64,000 nt of DNA, taken from positions 1-64,000 of the forward strand of contig NZ_JAFREM010000029.1 of the NCBI RefSeq assembly GCF_017377575.1, read 5' to 3'. Source of the DNA: Candidatus Enterococcus moelleringii (GTDB taxonomy: Bacteria > Bacillota > Bacilli > Lactobacillales > Enterococcaceae). The notes beneath the pieces were generated by a model that was not told where the DNA came from, made no database searches, and worked only from the letters and a program-made list of their open reading frames with translations. Position numbers and translations under genes: made by a program. Each line of letters begins with the position of its first letter. The first letter of the stretch is position 1. This document shows, piece by piece, positions 41,440 to 50,367 of this stretch.

Positions 41440-41982
41440 TTACAAGTCCGTATCAATCACTTGATACTCACCTTGAGGAACATCCACTTCCCAAAAAGTT
41501 TTTCCCGGATTGCAGGCCTGCAAAATTACCCGCAGCACCCCTAAATGACTGACAATCACAAAATCCTGTCTTTTCCTCAATAATTTTTCAAATTCCGTCA
41601 GCACCCGCAAACGAAAATCAAAAAACGGTTCAGCTTCCGGCGGTGTTATCTCAAAAGGATCATCCAACCAGCTTTGCCATTCCACCGGATAACGGGCTTC
41701 TATCTGATTCGCATCCATGCCTTCCCACAAGCCAAAACTTTTTTCATTAAAACCAGCTAAAGCCGTTTTTTCTTGCGCCGGAAAAATCAGCTGAGCCGTT
41801 TCTTTTGTGCGAACCAGCTCACTAGTGTAAACAGGAATATCCGCTGACAAAAACGCCAGTTTCTTATGCAAAGCCAATGCCTGATTGATGCCGGTTTGAT
41901 TTAATGAAACGTCGGTTGAACCATAAAACAGCCCGCGATTATTATAATCAGTTTCGCCGTGGCGAATGAAGTAAATTTTCAT
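41440..41982 (-). CDS. cobC: Alpha-ribazole phosphatase, histidine phosphatase family
   Basis: 180-aa phosphatase that removes phosphate from alpha-ribazole-phosphate or adenosylcobalamin-phosphate in nucleotide-loop assembly. The catalytic IYFIRHGETDYNNRG is at the N-terminus, with YTSELVRTKETAQ and the second His in VSHLGVLRVI. The ATG overlaps the cobS stop. The assignment over other RHG phosphatases rests on the position beside cobS and cobU. Confidence 0.88.
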   Translation of the reverse strand: MKIYFIRHGETDYNNRGLFYGSTDVSLNQTGINQALALHKKLAFLSADIPVYTSELVRTKETAQLIFPAQEKTALAGFNEKSFGLWEGMDANQIEARYPVEWQSWLDDPFEITPPEAEPFFDFRLRVLTEFEKLLRKRQDFVIVSHLGVLRVILQACNPGKTFWEVDVPQGEYQVIDTDL

Positions 41983-42740
41983 AGCAAACCTCGCAGACTA
42001 ACCAATGTCAATAAAAAGCTGACTTGAGTCAAAGGCGATCCCGCGCCCAACGTGTCCCCATTAAAACCATCCACCTTGTTCAGCACCAGCCAGCGATAGC
42101 CCGCCGCAACAAGAACATTCACACCAAAGCATATTACTCCAACTCTGCCAAAAAGCAGCAGCAAAAGAACAAAAGTAAATCCTTGAGCGATCCCAATATC
42201 CGCCGTTTTCGTGTTCACGAAAATCGTACCTGACCCCTCAGGATTATCCCCCGCATAGCGCATATTGTAAAATAACAAAGAGATGCCGTTTTTCCCCACG
42301 ACATTCAGCAGCAAAACAATAAATAACTGTTGGTAGATCGTGGTCATGGGCAGAATCGTATAAAAACTGAAAATCATTAATAAATAATAGAAAACTACTG
42401 CCAACACGCCGTTACTCCCCACTCGGCTATCCTTCATAATCGCCAGCATCCGCTCTTTATTGCGGGAAGAAAACAGACCGTCCGCCATATCCGACAAGGC
42501 GTCCAAATGAAAGCCGCCGGTAATACAAACATCAAAAAACAGCGTGAAAATCCAGGCAATTCCAGCACCAAACACTCGCTGCAAAAGTAAAAAGACCAGT
42601 GTTTCGATACAGCCCAATATCAGACCGAACAAAGTAAAATAACGCACGCCGGATCGAATACCTTCTGCCGGATTGTCAATTTCCACTGGAATCGGAACCC
42701 GAGTAAAAAACTGAAAATAGAGAATTAAACTATTGATCAT
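41979..42740 (-). CDS. cobS: Adenosylcobinamide-GDP ribazoletransferase (cobalamin synthase)
   Basis: 253-aa integral membrane enzyme that joins AdoCbi-GDP with alpha-ribazole(-phosphate). The start is LILYFQFFTRVPIPVEI. The conserved acidic region is GGFHLDALSDMADGLFSSRNKERMLAIMKDSRVG (cut here into GGFHLDALSDMADGL and MKDSRVG). Six to seven helices follow. Stop and start overlap with neighbours by four bases. Confidence 0.94.
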   Translation of the reverse strand: MINSLILYFQFFTRVPIPVEIDNPAEGIRSGVRYFTLFGLILGCIETLVFLLLQRVFGAGIAWIFTLFFDVCITGGFHLDALSDMADGLFSSRNKERMLAIMKDSRVGSNGVLAVVFYYLLMIFSFYTILPMTTIYQQLFIVLLLNVVGKNGISLLFYNMRYAGDNPEGSGTIFVNTKTADIGIAQGFTFVLLLLLFGRVGVICFGVNVLVAAGYRWLVLNKVDGFNGDTLGAGSPLTQVSFLLTLVSLRGLL

Positions 42741-43324
42741 TTGAGTTTTACCGGAATGCCGGCCACCACTAGAAAGGCCACATCCGCTTCCTTTCCTAGA
42801 AATTGATTAATGCGGCCGAAAACATCGCGAAACCAGCGGACAAAGGGATCTTCAGGCACAATTCCCAAGCCCACCTCGTTCGTGACGATCACCAATTCCA
42901 CCGCGTTCTCCTTAGCAGCAGCGATAATTTTCTGCCATTCCGTTAAAATTTCCGCTTCAACCGCCGATTTTTCTTGTTCGGAAAAATTGGCAATCTGCTC
43001 ATCAATCAGCTGATAATTTTCGCCAAATTGCTGCTGCATTAAATGATAAAAATAATTCGTCGTCAGCATGGTGGCACAATCCAGCAAATAAGATTTACTA
43101 GAAGCTGCCGCAATAAATTCCGCTAAATCGAGATACGCTTCATGGGTCGACCAAGCATTCGCCCGCCGTTCTTGATGCAGCTCCACTCGGCGTTTCGTTT
43201 CTTCATCCCGCGCCGCGCCATTTGTCGCTATGTAGCAAACCGGCTCATAATCCCAAAAAAAGCTTTCCGCAAAATTTGATTTTCCGCTTCTAGCCCCGCC
43301 AGTAATTAATGTAATCTGACCCAT
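42737..43324 (-). CDS. cobU: Adenosylcobinamide kinase / guanylyltransferase
   Basis: 195-aa bifunctional enzyme that phosphorylates and then guanylylates adenosylcobinamide. Walker A is ITGGARSGKSNFAE. The block with the guanylylated His is RRVELHQERRANAW. VTNEVGLGIVPEDPFVRWFRD is the typical C-terminal signature. ATG at 43324 chosen because AAGGAGGTGA overlaps the upstream GTG. It follows the CblS-like gene by 5 nt. Confidence 0.94.
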   Translation of the reverse strand: MGQITLITGGARSGKSNFAESFFWDYEPVCYIATNGAARDEETKRRVELHQERRANAWSTHEAYLDLAEFIAAASSKSYLLDCATMLTTNYFYHLMQQQFGENYQLIDEQIANFSEQEKSAVEAEILTEWQKIIAAAKENAVELVIVTNEVGLGIVPEDPFVRWFRDVFGRINQFLGKEADVAFLVVAGIPVKLK

Positions 43325-43329
43325 CGCGG

Positions 43330-44067
43330 TCACCTCCTTGTGAATTCTCCGATTTGTTTTAGTTCTGGGTATTTTTCCAACAGCTCATCTACCCGATTCT
43401 TTTTAACCGCCAATATCAAGACTGTTGCTGGCCCAGCTGAACATTCAGTGTCGACACCTTCATTAAACGTCACTTGAAAATCAGAATTTTCCGTCATCAG
43501 CTGTGCTTCGTAGCCGATTCCTTTTGATCCCACCGGTAAAAGATCCACTACAGCAGGTTCACCTTTCAACTTTTTCACAATATCATAAGAAAAAATGATG
43601 TCGCGATTTTTCACCACCTCATTGGTGATATATGGTTGCCCCAATTGAAGCAAGGTACATTCCTCTTCCATCCGCGGCAACGCATGATCCGTCGGAATTT
43701 CTCCGATTAAGGTGATGCCGATGCTGGTGGCAGTCGTCACCATATTTTCTTCGGTGCTGCCGTTGATCGGCAAATCTCCCAATCCCGCCTTCACCATTTC
43801 GCCTTTGATGCCTGACAAAATTTGTCGACCAGTCGGTTCGTATTCATTCCCGATCAAGTCGATGATACACAAAGGTTTAGCTCCAAAACAAATGAACTCC
43901 AATATCGGCACCCGCAGGCAAAAAGCCGCCGTGATTGCGGGATCAATATAAACCGCATCATGCTCTTTTTGGCCGATCGCCGCACTCGTGTCGCAGGCAA
44001 CCACCAGCGCTTTCTCAGTAAAAATCGGCATTATCGTTAAATCGCGATAACTCGTTGGCAGACTCAT
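43330..44067 (-). CDS. cblS: AIR-synthase-related protein, probable alpha-ribazole kinase CblS
   Basis: 245-aa protein of the PurM/ThiL (AIR synthase) superfamily. VVACDTSAAIGQKEHDAV is the N-terminal Mg/ATP motif. RVPILEFICFGAKPLCI, then EPTGRQILSGIKGEM and NGSTEENMVTTATSIGITL follow. In Listeria and Geobacillus, CblS of this superfamily phosphorylates salvaged alpha-ribazole and lies beside cobU. Here it directly precedes cobU, and no cobT is found. The family call is solid; the specific function is inference from context. Confidence 0.7.
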   Translation of the reverse strand: MSLPTSYRDLTIMPIFTEKALVVACDTSAAIGQKEHDAVYIDPAITAAFCLRVPILEFICFGAKPLCIIDLIGNEYEPTGRQILSGIKGEMVKAGLGDLPINGSTEENMVTTATSIGITLIGEIPTDHALPRMEEECTLLQLGQPYITNEVVKNRDIIFSYDIVKKLKGEPAVVDLLPVGSKGIGYEAQLMTENSDFQVTFNEGVDTECSAGPATVLILAVKKNRVDELLEKYPELKQIGEFTRR

Positions 44068-44071
44068 CTTC

Positions 44072-44821
44072 TTACTCCTTTAGCTTTATTTCTTCCAATA
44101 GACACTGGTACAAATGCTGCATGTCGTAAACTTTCGGCTGGATCGCCACCGACTGTCCCTCTTTTTCAATCGCCTTGGCCGTCACCGGACCAATCGCCGC
44201 AATTCGTAGATTCTCCCAAAAAACTTCTGGTAAATCAGCCAGCTGGCTAACCGTTTCATAAAAGGATTCCCAAGCAGAGGGACTAGCAAACAGCACATAA
44301 TCCAGACGGTCTTCTTTCAGCAATTGGATCAACTGCTTGCGATCTTCCGCCACAAATTCGTTGGTATAAATAACTTGTTCCAGCACCGTATGTCCACCCT
44401 TGGTCAAAGAATCGTAAATAACACGGCGGGCCCGCAAAGAATGCGGCCAAAAGACCCGCTGCGGTTCAGTCACCGTTGCCATCCACTCACTCACCAAACC
44501 TTCAGAAAAACCTTCTTTCGGTTGGAAGTCCACCGGCAAACCACATTCCTTCAGTACTTTAGTGGTTTGATTACCAATGGCTAAAATTTTGGCTTGCGGC
44601 AGCAGTTGGTCAAAATCAAAATACCGCACCGCGTTTACACTAGTGAAAAACAGCCAGTCGTACGCCTGCTCCAGCGCTGAACAAGGGACGGCTTGGGTTC
44701 GATTCATAGGAATGTCGATGACGTCAACCTCCCGCTGAACCAAAGCTTGCCGAATAACTTCTGGCATGGCTGCTTCTCTAGTGTATAATAATTTTTTCCT
44801 GATCGTTTCGGCACTCCTCAA
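44072..44821 (-). CDS. hemD: Uroporphyrinogen-III synthase
   Basis: About 249 aa, HemD fold: LLYTREAAMPEVIRQ at the start, YDWLFFTSVNAVRYFDF, LAIGNQTTKVLKECG, DYVLFASPSAWESF, and RIAAIGPVTAKAIEKEG. It closes and inverts ring D of hydroxymethylbilane made by the adjacent HemC. The N-terminus is uncertain: the frame begins at TTG 44821 inside hemC, and no good downstream ATG exists. A second HemD-like domain is fused to CobA at 51850. Confidence 0.88.
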   Translation of the reverse strand: MRSAETIRKKLLYTREAAMPEVIRQALVQREVDVIDIPMNRTQAVPCSALEQAYDWLFFTSVNAVRYFDFDQLLPQAKILAIGNQTTKVLKECGLPVDFQPKEGFSEGLVSEWMATVTEPQRVFWPHSLRARRVIYDSLTKGGHTVLEQVIYTNEFVAEDRKQLIQLLKEDRLDYVLFASPSAWESFYETVSQLADLPEVFWENLRIAAIGPVTAKAIEKEGQSVAIQPKVYDMQHLYQCLLEEIKLKE

Positions 44822-45725
44822 TCAGCTGAATGGCACCTTGCTGAATCAATGTGGTAGCGACCGCTTTTCCTAAGCGCTGAGGATCGCTGTCTTTTTGCGT
44901 TTCTTTTAGAATGATCACGCCGTTTTCACTGCCGATCATCCCAGTCAATTCATAAACGTCGCCTTTTTTCTGGGCATAAGCCCCCACTGGAAACGTACAA
45001 CTGCCATCCAAACTACCTAAAAAGGCCCGTTCAGCTGCCACCGCACCAGCAGTCGCTTCATCATTCATTTTCTTCAACAGCTCCCGAACTTCAGTGTTGT
45101 CCTTGCGGCATTCGAAGGCCAAAGCCCCTTGTCCAATCGCCGGCAGCATCGTGTCTGGCGAAAGCTCTTGATGAGGCACACTTTCCTCCAAACCCATCCG
45201 TTCCAAACCAGCTAACGCCAGCACGATCGCATCATATTGTCCCTCGTTCATTTTGCGAATGCGGGTATCGATGTTGCCGCGAATTGGCTGGATATCCAAG
45301 TCTGGTCGCGCGTGTAATAACTGTGCCTTGCGCCGCAAACTGCTAGTTCCTACCACAGCTTTTTGCGGCAATTTGTCTAAGCTAAGACCTGCCTCAGGAA
45401 ACAAAATCGCATCCGTTGGTGATTTCCGTTTCAAAAAACAGCCAATCGCCAACTCTTCATGAATCCTCGTCGGAATATCCTTCAAACTGTGAACCGCGAA
45501 GTCGATTTTTCCTTCTCGCAGTTGATACTCCAGCTCCCGAACAAAAGCTCCTTGCCCACCGATCGCCAGCAAACTGTGATTGGCCAGGTGGTCGCCTTTG
45601 GTTTTGATTTTGACTAACTCCAGCTCAATTTCTGGAAAATGTTGGTTAAACAGGACCAATGCCTGCTTGGTTTGCGTGGTCGCCAGCTTGCTGCCGCGGG
45701 TTCCAACCTTCAGCTTCTTCTTCAT
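44778..45725 (-). CDS. hemC: Hydroxymethylbilane synthase (porphobilinogen deaminase)
   Basis: 315-aa enzyme polymerising four porphobilinogens. LKVGTRGSKLATTQT at the N-terminus, HSLKDIPTRIHEELAIG, RGNIDTRIRKMNEGQYDAI, and the dipyrromethane-cofactor Cys in LDGSCTFPVGAY. Its 3' end overlaps hemD by 44 nt. It supplies the cobalamin branch here. hemA, hemL and hemB are not in the window. Confidence 0.95.
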   Translation of the reverse strand: MKKKLKVGTRGSKLATTQTKQALVLFNQHFPEIELELVKIKTKGDHLANHSLLAIGGQGAFVRELEYQLREGKIDFAVHSLKDIPTRIHEELAIGCFLKRKSPTDAILFPEAGLSLDKLPQKAVVGTSSLRRKAQLLHARPDLDIQPIRGNIDTRIRKMNEGQYDAIVLALAGLERMGLEESVPHQELSPDTMLPAIGQGALAFECRKDNTEVRELLKKMNDEATAGAVAAERAFLGSLDGSCTFPVGAYAQKKGDVYELTGMIGSENGVIILKETQKDSDPQRLGKAVATTLIQQGAIQLIEECRNDQEKIIIH

Positions 45726-45751
45726 ACTTTTCCTTCTTTCACCGCAACGTT

Positions 45752-46330
45752 TTACGCCCGCGGTTTCTTTTTCCCTTTAAACACTGGGGCACTATTTTGG
45801 TAACAAACATCTGGCTCTTCTGCTTGCAGGTTCACCCAGCGGGCTAATGCAAAGAAGTAGTCGGATAAGCGATTCAAAAATTTTAAAGCTTCGGGATTAA
45901 CTGCTTCCTCCAGCTCAAGTAAAGCCACTGCATTGCGTTCGGCTTCACGAGCTACACAACGACAGACATGTAAGGTCGCAGCTGCCGGCACACCCCCCGG
46001 TAAAATAAACTGCTTCAGCTCTGGGGTTTTCGACCAGTACTCGTCAATTTTCTCCTCCAGCCATTGAACCATCTCCGCCTCGATTTTATAAGGCCGCTTC
46101 TCATCTGGGGTAGCGAAATCACCGCCGCAATCAAAAATCCATTGCTGCACCTGAAGCAGCTCCTTCCTTACCGGATCCTCTTTGCTCAGCTGGGAAACCG
46201 CCACACCTGCGTGGGAGTTCAAGGTATCAATCGACCCATAAGCCTGGACCCGCGGCGCATTCTTTTTTGCCCGTCCGCCGCCGACTAAGCGGGTGTACCC
46301 CTGATCGCCATAACGTGTGTAAATGCTCAT
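45752..46330 (-). CDS. ATP:cob(I)alamin adenosyltransferase, PduO type
   Basis: 192-aa enzyme adding the 5'-deoxyadenosyl ligand. IYTRYGDQGYTRLVGG is the ATP-binding N-terminus; CRCVAREAER and RLSDYFFALARWVN are the PduO/MMAB signatures. It replaces the CobA/BtuR-type enzyme in this cluster. The ATG overlaps the cbiP stop (ATGA). Confidence 0.92.
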   Translation of the reverse strand: MSIYTRYGDQGYTRLVGGGRAKKNAPRVQAYGSIDTLNSHAGVAVSQLSKEDPVRKELLQVQQWIFDCGGDFATPDEKRPYKIEAEMVQWLEEKIDEYWSKTPELKQFILPGGVPAAATLHVCRCVAREAERNAVALLELEEAVNPEALKFLNRLSDYFFALARWVNLQAEEPDVCYQNSAPVFKGKKKPRA

Positions 46331-47829
46331 ACTTCCAACTCCTCGCCTTGCATAATTTGATAAATTTTCTCCATGTCCAAGCTTTCTCGCAACAAATCCG
46401 CTAACTTGTCGTATTGTTGGTTTTTGTATTCCTGATAAGGAATCGCTACCTTTTCAATCGGCGGCAATCCTTTGGCACTGCGGACTTGATTCAACAAGCG
46501 ACGACGCCAACCGCTGTTATCGAATACACCATGCAGATAAGTCCCAATTACCTGACCGTCGGCACTAACTGCTCCATCCGCCTTTTCAATCGCTTTGCCA
46601 TTTGCAGAAATAATTTGGGCAAAAGCTTGTTCCTCGTGGTTTTCCGTACGCCCCATATGAATTTCATAGCCAGTCAGCAACTCTTCCCCGCTCCGAGCAG
46701 TCACCTGCGTCGTCGTCTTTTCCGATTCGAAATAGGTCTCAGTATTCAACAGACCTAACCCGCTTAAACTGCCATGAGTGGATTCGATTTGATTAGGATC
46801 ATGCAGCCATTTTCCTAACAGCTGGAAGCCGCCACAAATGCCGAGAATCAGTTTGCCTTCTCTCCGCACCCGACGAATTTCCTCTGCCAAGCCAGACTCT
46901 TCCAAATACAATGCATCCTCCAGCGTGTTCTTGCTTCCGGGCAAAATCAAAATATCCGGACTCCCCAGCTGATCTCCAGGAAACACATAACGCACCGACA
47001 CATCCGGCTCAATCGACAAGCTGTTAAAATCGGTAAAATTAGAAATTTTCTTCAAGGCGACAATCGCAATGTCCAGTTCTTTTTGGGTGTTGTACAAACG
47101 GTTGACCTTGTTCAAGGCCACGCTGTCCTCATCCTCAATGTTCAGCTGAGCATATGGAACTACCCCCACCACTGGCACATCCGTCAACTCTTCAATCATC
47201 CGCAAACCCGGTTCTAGTAAAGCCACATCACCTCGGAATTTATTAATCACGATCCCTTTAATCCGCGCCCGTTCTTCCGGCTTCAGCAAATGAATCGTGC
47301 CGTAAATCGAGGCAAACACCCCGCCTTTGTCAATATCCGCCACCAAAATCACCGGCGCGTCAGCAATTTTCGCCATTCCCATATTGGCAATGTCTTTGCT
47401 GTTCAGGTTGATCTCGGCTGGGCTACCGGCGCCTTCTAAAACGATCACATCATTTTCCGCCAACAGCTCCTGATATAACTCTGAGATTCTAGTAATCAGC
47501 TGCGGTTTAAAATTATGGTACTCCACTGCATCCATATCCGACAGCACTTTTCCTTTAAAAATCACCTGGGATTTGCGGTCAGACGTCGGTTTTAACAGCA
47601 CCGGATTCATCCGCACATCCGGCTCCACCCCGGCAGCTTCCGCTTGAAAAACTTGGGCCCGTCCCATTTCATCACCCGTTAACGTGATATAGGAGTTCAA
47701 AGCCATATTTTGCGATTTAAAAGGAATCACCCGCAGTCCGTCCTGATGAAAAATCCGACACAGGCCGGCCACCAAAATACTTTTTCCCGAATCAGAGGCA
47801 GTTCCTTGCACCATCAAGCTTTTTCCCAT
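46327..47829 (-). CDS. cbiP: Adenosylcobyric acid synthase
   Basis: 500-aa glutamine-dependent amidase that amidates carboxylates b, d, e and g. The N-terminal dethiobiotin-synthetase-like domain has MVQGTASDSGKSILVAGLC. The C-terminal class I-like GATase domain has the nucleophile Cys in LILGICGGFQLLG and His in GTYLHGVFDN. ATG at 47829 preferred over GTG 47832. Confidence 0.95.
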   Translation of the reverse strand: MGKSLMVQGTASDSGKSILVAGLCRIFHQDGLRVIPFKSQNMALNSYITLTGDEMGRAQVFQAEAAGVEPDVRMNPVLLKPTSDRKSQVIFKGKVLSDMDAVEYHNFKPQLITRISELYQELLAENDVIVLEGAGSPAEINLNSKDIANMGMAKIADAPVILVADIDKGGVFASIYGTIHLLKPEERARIKGIVINKFRGDVALLEPGLRMIEELTDVPVVGVVPYAQLNIEDEDSVALNKVNRLYNTQKELDIAIVALKKISNFTDFNSLSIEPDVSVRYVFPGDQLGSPDILILPGSKNTLEDALYLEESGLAEEIRRVRREGKLILGICGGFQLLGKWLHDPNQIESTHGSLSGLGLLNTETYFESEKTTTQVTARSGEELLTGYEIHMGRTENHEEQAFAQIISANGKAIEKADGAVSADGQVIGTYLHGVFDNSGWRRRLLNQVRSAKGLPPIEKVAIPYQEYKNQQYDKLADLLRESLDMEKIYQIMQGEELEV

Positions 47830-47835
47830 CACTGA

Positions 47836-48633
47836 TCACCTCACTCTTTTCTCCATAAATTCTGCTTCGTTTTTAAACAACGGCGTCTGCAGCTGTTGAT
47901 GAATTTTCACTAGCCACGGCTGCTCCAGTCCGGCATGGGCCAGCATCTCTTCATCCAAAAAGACTTCTTCCTTTGCACCTTCTGCCACCAGCGAGCCTTC
48001 TTTTAATATGTAGAGATAGTCGCAAATTTCGTACATTAAATCCATGTCGTGACTGGAAATAATTACCTTAGTTCCCTGCTCCAGCAAGCGGAAAATGATG
48101 TCAATCATCTGCTTGCGCCCAGTGGGATCTAAGCCGGCCGTGGGCTCATCCAACAAAAGCCATTTAGTTTGCAGCACCAGCACGCTGGCAATCGCGATTT
48201 TTTTCTTTTGCCCATAGCTTAAATATTGAATCGGCTTTTTCCGCAGCGGCTGCAATGCCAACAGGTCGAAAACCTCGTCCAAGCGTCGGTCGATTTCTCG
48301 TTGATCAAAGCCTAAGTTTTTCAAAGCAAAGGAAACATCTTCTTCCACAATCGAATAAAAAATTTGATGATCCGGCTCTTGAAAAACAATCCCCACCTCT
48401 TGGCGGTAGCTATAAAGGGCCTTTTTCTGATAATCCAGCGGCTGGTCCTGGTAAATCACTCGGCCACGGGTTGGCTTCAACAAACCCACGATTGCCGCAA
48501 ATAAAGTCGATTTACCAGAACCGTTCGCTCCTAGAATCCCCACCGCCTGATGGGTATCAAAGCGCAAGGAAAGCTGATGCAGAATTTCCATTTGATTCTC
48601 ATAGCTGACACATAAATCTTCAACTGCAAACAT
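47836..48633 (-). CDS. cbiO: Cobalt ECF transporter ATPase
   Basis: 265-aa ATPase of the cobalt transporter. Walker A is LGANGSGKSTLF, signature YLSYGQKKKIAIASVLV, Walker B LLLDEPTAGLDPTGR, H-loop ISSHDMDLM. It acts with CbiQ, CbiM and CbiN encoded just upstream; lies 17 nt after cbiQ. Confidence 0.94.
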   Translation of the reverse strand: MFAVEDLCVSYENQMEILHQLSLRFDTHQAVGILGANGSGKSTLFAAIVGLLKPTRGRVIYQDQPLDYQKKALYSYRQEVGIVFQEPDHQIFYSIVEEDVSFALKNLGFDQREIDRRLDEVFDLLALQPLRKKPIQYLSYGQKKKIAIASVLVLQTKWLLLDEPTAGLDPTGRKQMIDIIFRLLEQGTKVIISSHDMDLMYEICDYLYILKEGSLVAEGAKEEVFLDEEMLAHAGLEQPWLVKIHQQLQTPLFKNEAEFMEKRVR

Positions 48634-48650
48634 TCCAAGCCCTTCTTTCC

Positions 48651-49325
48651 TTACATGGGGAAATCTCCATTAAAAAATTTCATTTCCAGTGACAACGTCA
48701 TTTTGTTAAACCGATCAAAGGTCTGTAAAAACAGCAGCTTAATCATCATACCTAAAGACAGATAGCTGTTTTTCAACCCATTGAAGCCAAAGCGCATCTC
48801 CTGAGATCGTTTCAAAATAAAGACCTCATCTAAAAAGATAAAAATAAAGCGATACATCAGCATCGTCAGCTCAATCAGCAGCAGCGGAAAATGCGCCCGC
48901 TTCATGACCTGTAGAATTTGCTGAAAAGGAACCGACAAAATATACAGATAAGTACAAACTAGACAACTAAAGGAACGAAAGAAAAGATGCATCCCCATGT
49001 CCAAAGACGCAGCGGAAATTCCTAAAAAGCGGCCGAAAAACGGTAAACTAATCAGCAAATCCCCGGCATTTGGACTAGTCGTCATCAAAATCGTGATCAG
49101 ACTGACCGCTAGAAAAGGCAGCGGAATCATCAACCATTTCAAATAGCGTTGAGGCGTGACCTTGGCAGTATAAATGGTCAGCGGTATGATCGCCAGAATC
49201 AGCAGCCCCTGCACCAGCGGACCGGTCAGAAAACAAACCAGCAGCAGGCACAGGTAGGCAGCACTTTTTTTCATGGGCGAAACCTCCAGCAGCCGATTCT
49301 CATAGGCGATACGGTCAATCAGCAC
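48651..49325 (-). CDS. cbiQ: Cobalt ECF transporter T component
   Basis: 224-aa membrane protein coupling CbiO to CbiM/N. IDRIAYENRLLEVSPMKK is the CbiQ start signature. A C-terminal cytoplasmic part with RSQEMRFGFNGLKNSYLS carries the family Ala/Gly-Arg-type coupling motif in modified form. GTG start overlapping cbiN by 11 nt. Confidence 0.9.
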   Translation of the reverse strand: MLIDRIAYENRLLEVSPMKKSAAYLCLLLVCFLTGPLVQGLLILAIIPLTIYTAKVTPQRYLKWLMIPLPFLAVSLITILMTTSPNAGDLLISLPFFGRFLGISAASLDMGMHLFFRSFSCLVCTYLYILSVPFQQILQVMKRAHFPLLLIELTMLMYRFIFIFLDEVFILKRSQEMRFGFNGLKNSYLSLGMMIKLLFLQTFDRFNKMTLSLEMKFFNGDFPM

Positions 49326-49617
49326 TGGTTTTCTTTCCTTTGTAATAGCCTAAAATATAGGTGATGATCCCCACACCTAAGCTGCCCTGTAACGTAAACA
49401 GCAGGCTTTCGATTTCGCCGCTTTTCGGTTCCAAAATTGATTCAAACCAAGGAGTGTATTCTGGGTCGATTTCGGTAATCATTTCTTCCGCTTCGCCATC
49501 GGAGCCGCCGTACTCACCATTTTGGTTGATCAACAAAGCACCTACCATTAAAGCTGCCACTGCCAGCAGTAAAATCAAGTTCAATTTAGTTTTCGATTTC
49601 GTTTTACTTGCCTCCAT
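49315..49617 (-). CDS. cbiN: Cobalt transport accessory protein
   Basis: 100 aa with two helices (about 11-30 and 72-90) and a conserved extracellular loop GSDGEAEEMITEIDPEYTPW followed by FESILEPKSGEIESLLF. This is the standard CbiN layout. Overlaps cbiM by 14 nt. Confidence 0.92.
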   Translation of the reverse strand: MEASKTKSKTKLNLILLLAVAALMVGALLINQNGEYGGSDGEAEEMITEIDPEYTPWFESILEPKSGEIESLLFTLQGSLGVGIITYILGYYKGKKTSAD

Positions 49618-50353
49618 GATTCAAGACACTCCCCTCGTTCACCGGAAAATTCGCCGAAATTAAGTTGTAAGCCACCACAGTCAACAAGCCTTCAGCGATG
49701 GCAATCGGAATTTGCGTCAACATAAACACACCAGCAAATTTAACAATCGCACCCATTACGCCGCCAGCCGGATCAGGAAACACGATCCCCAACTGAATTG
49801 AAGTCATAAAGTAAGTCGCCAAATCAGCAATAAAAGCACACATGAACAAACTAATTGAAGCCGAAGCACCGGCTTTTTTCAGCAATTGATACACACCGTA
49901 TCCGACAAATGGTCCGACAACTGCCATCGAAACCGCATTGGCTCCTAAAGTCGTAATCCCTCCGTGAGCTAACAGCAATGCTTGGAATAACAAACAAATC
50001 GTCCCCAACACACTGATGACACCTGGGCCGAACAGAGCGGTCCCAATCCCTACCCCAGTTGGATGAGAGGTGGATCCAGTCACTGAAGGAATCTTCAAGG
50101 CTGAAAGAATGAAAATAAACGCGCCGCTAAAGGCTAACAAGACTTTGTTTTGCGGATTGTCTGCCGTTGCTTTTTTGATACTGATTAAACCGTAAATGAA
50201 AAATGGAATAAAGACTGCATACCAGAACAAACACCAGCCTAACGGAAGGAATCCTTCCATAATGTGCATGGCATAGGCTTTCTGCGGCATTAAGAAAAAT
50301 AAAAGGGCTAATAGCATTAGGAATTTACATGCCTGTTTCAATTTGTACTTCAT
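49604..50353 (-). CDS. cbiM: Cobalt ECF transporter S component
   Basis: 249-aa substrate-specific membrane protein. A cleavable signal ending QKAYA exposes the mature N-terminal MHIMEGFLP, whose His binds the metal. SVTGSTSHPTGVGIGTALFG is also a CbiM signature. The cation is cobalt, given the operon and the signature rather than nickel-type NikM context. Confidence 0.94.
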   Translation of the reverse strand: MKYKLKQACKFLMLLALLFFLMPQKAYAMHIMEGFLPLGWCLFWYAVFIPFFIYGLISIKKATADNPQNKVLLAFSGAFIFILSALKIPSVTGSTSHPTGVGIGTALFGPGVISVLGTICLLFQALLLAHGGITTLGANAVSMAVVGPFVGYGVYQLLKKAGASASISLFMCAFIADLATYFMTSIQLGIVFPDPAGGVMGAIVKFAGVFMLTQIPIAIAEGLLTVVAYNLISANFPVNEGSVLNHGGK

Positions 50354-50367
50354 CTAATCTCTTCCCT

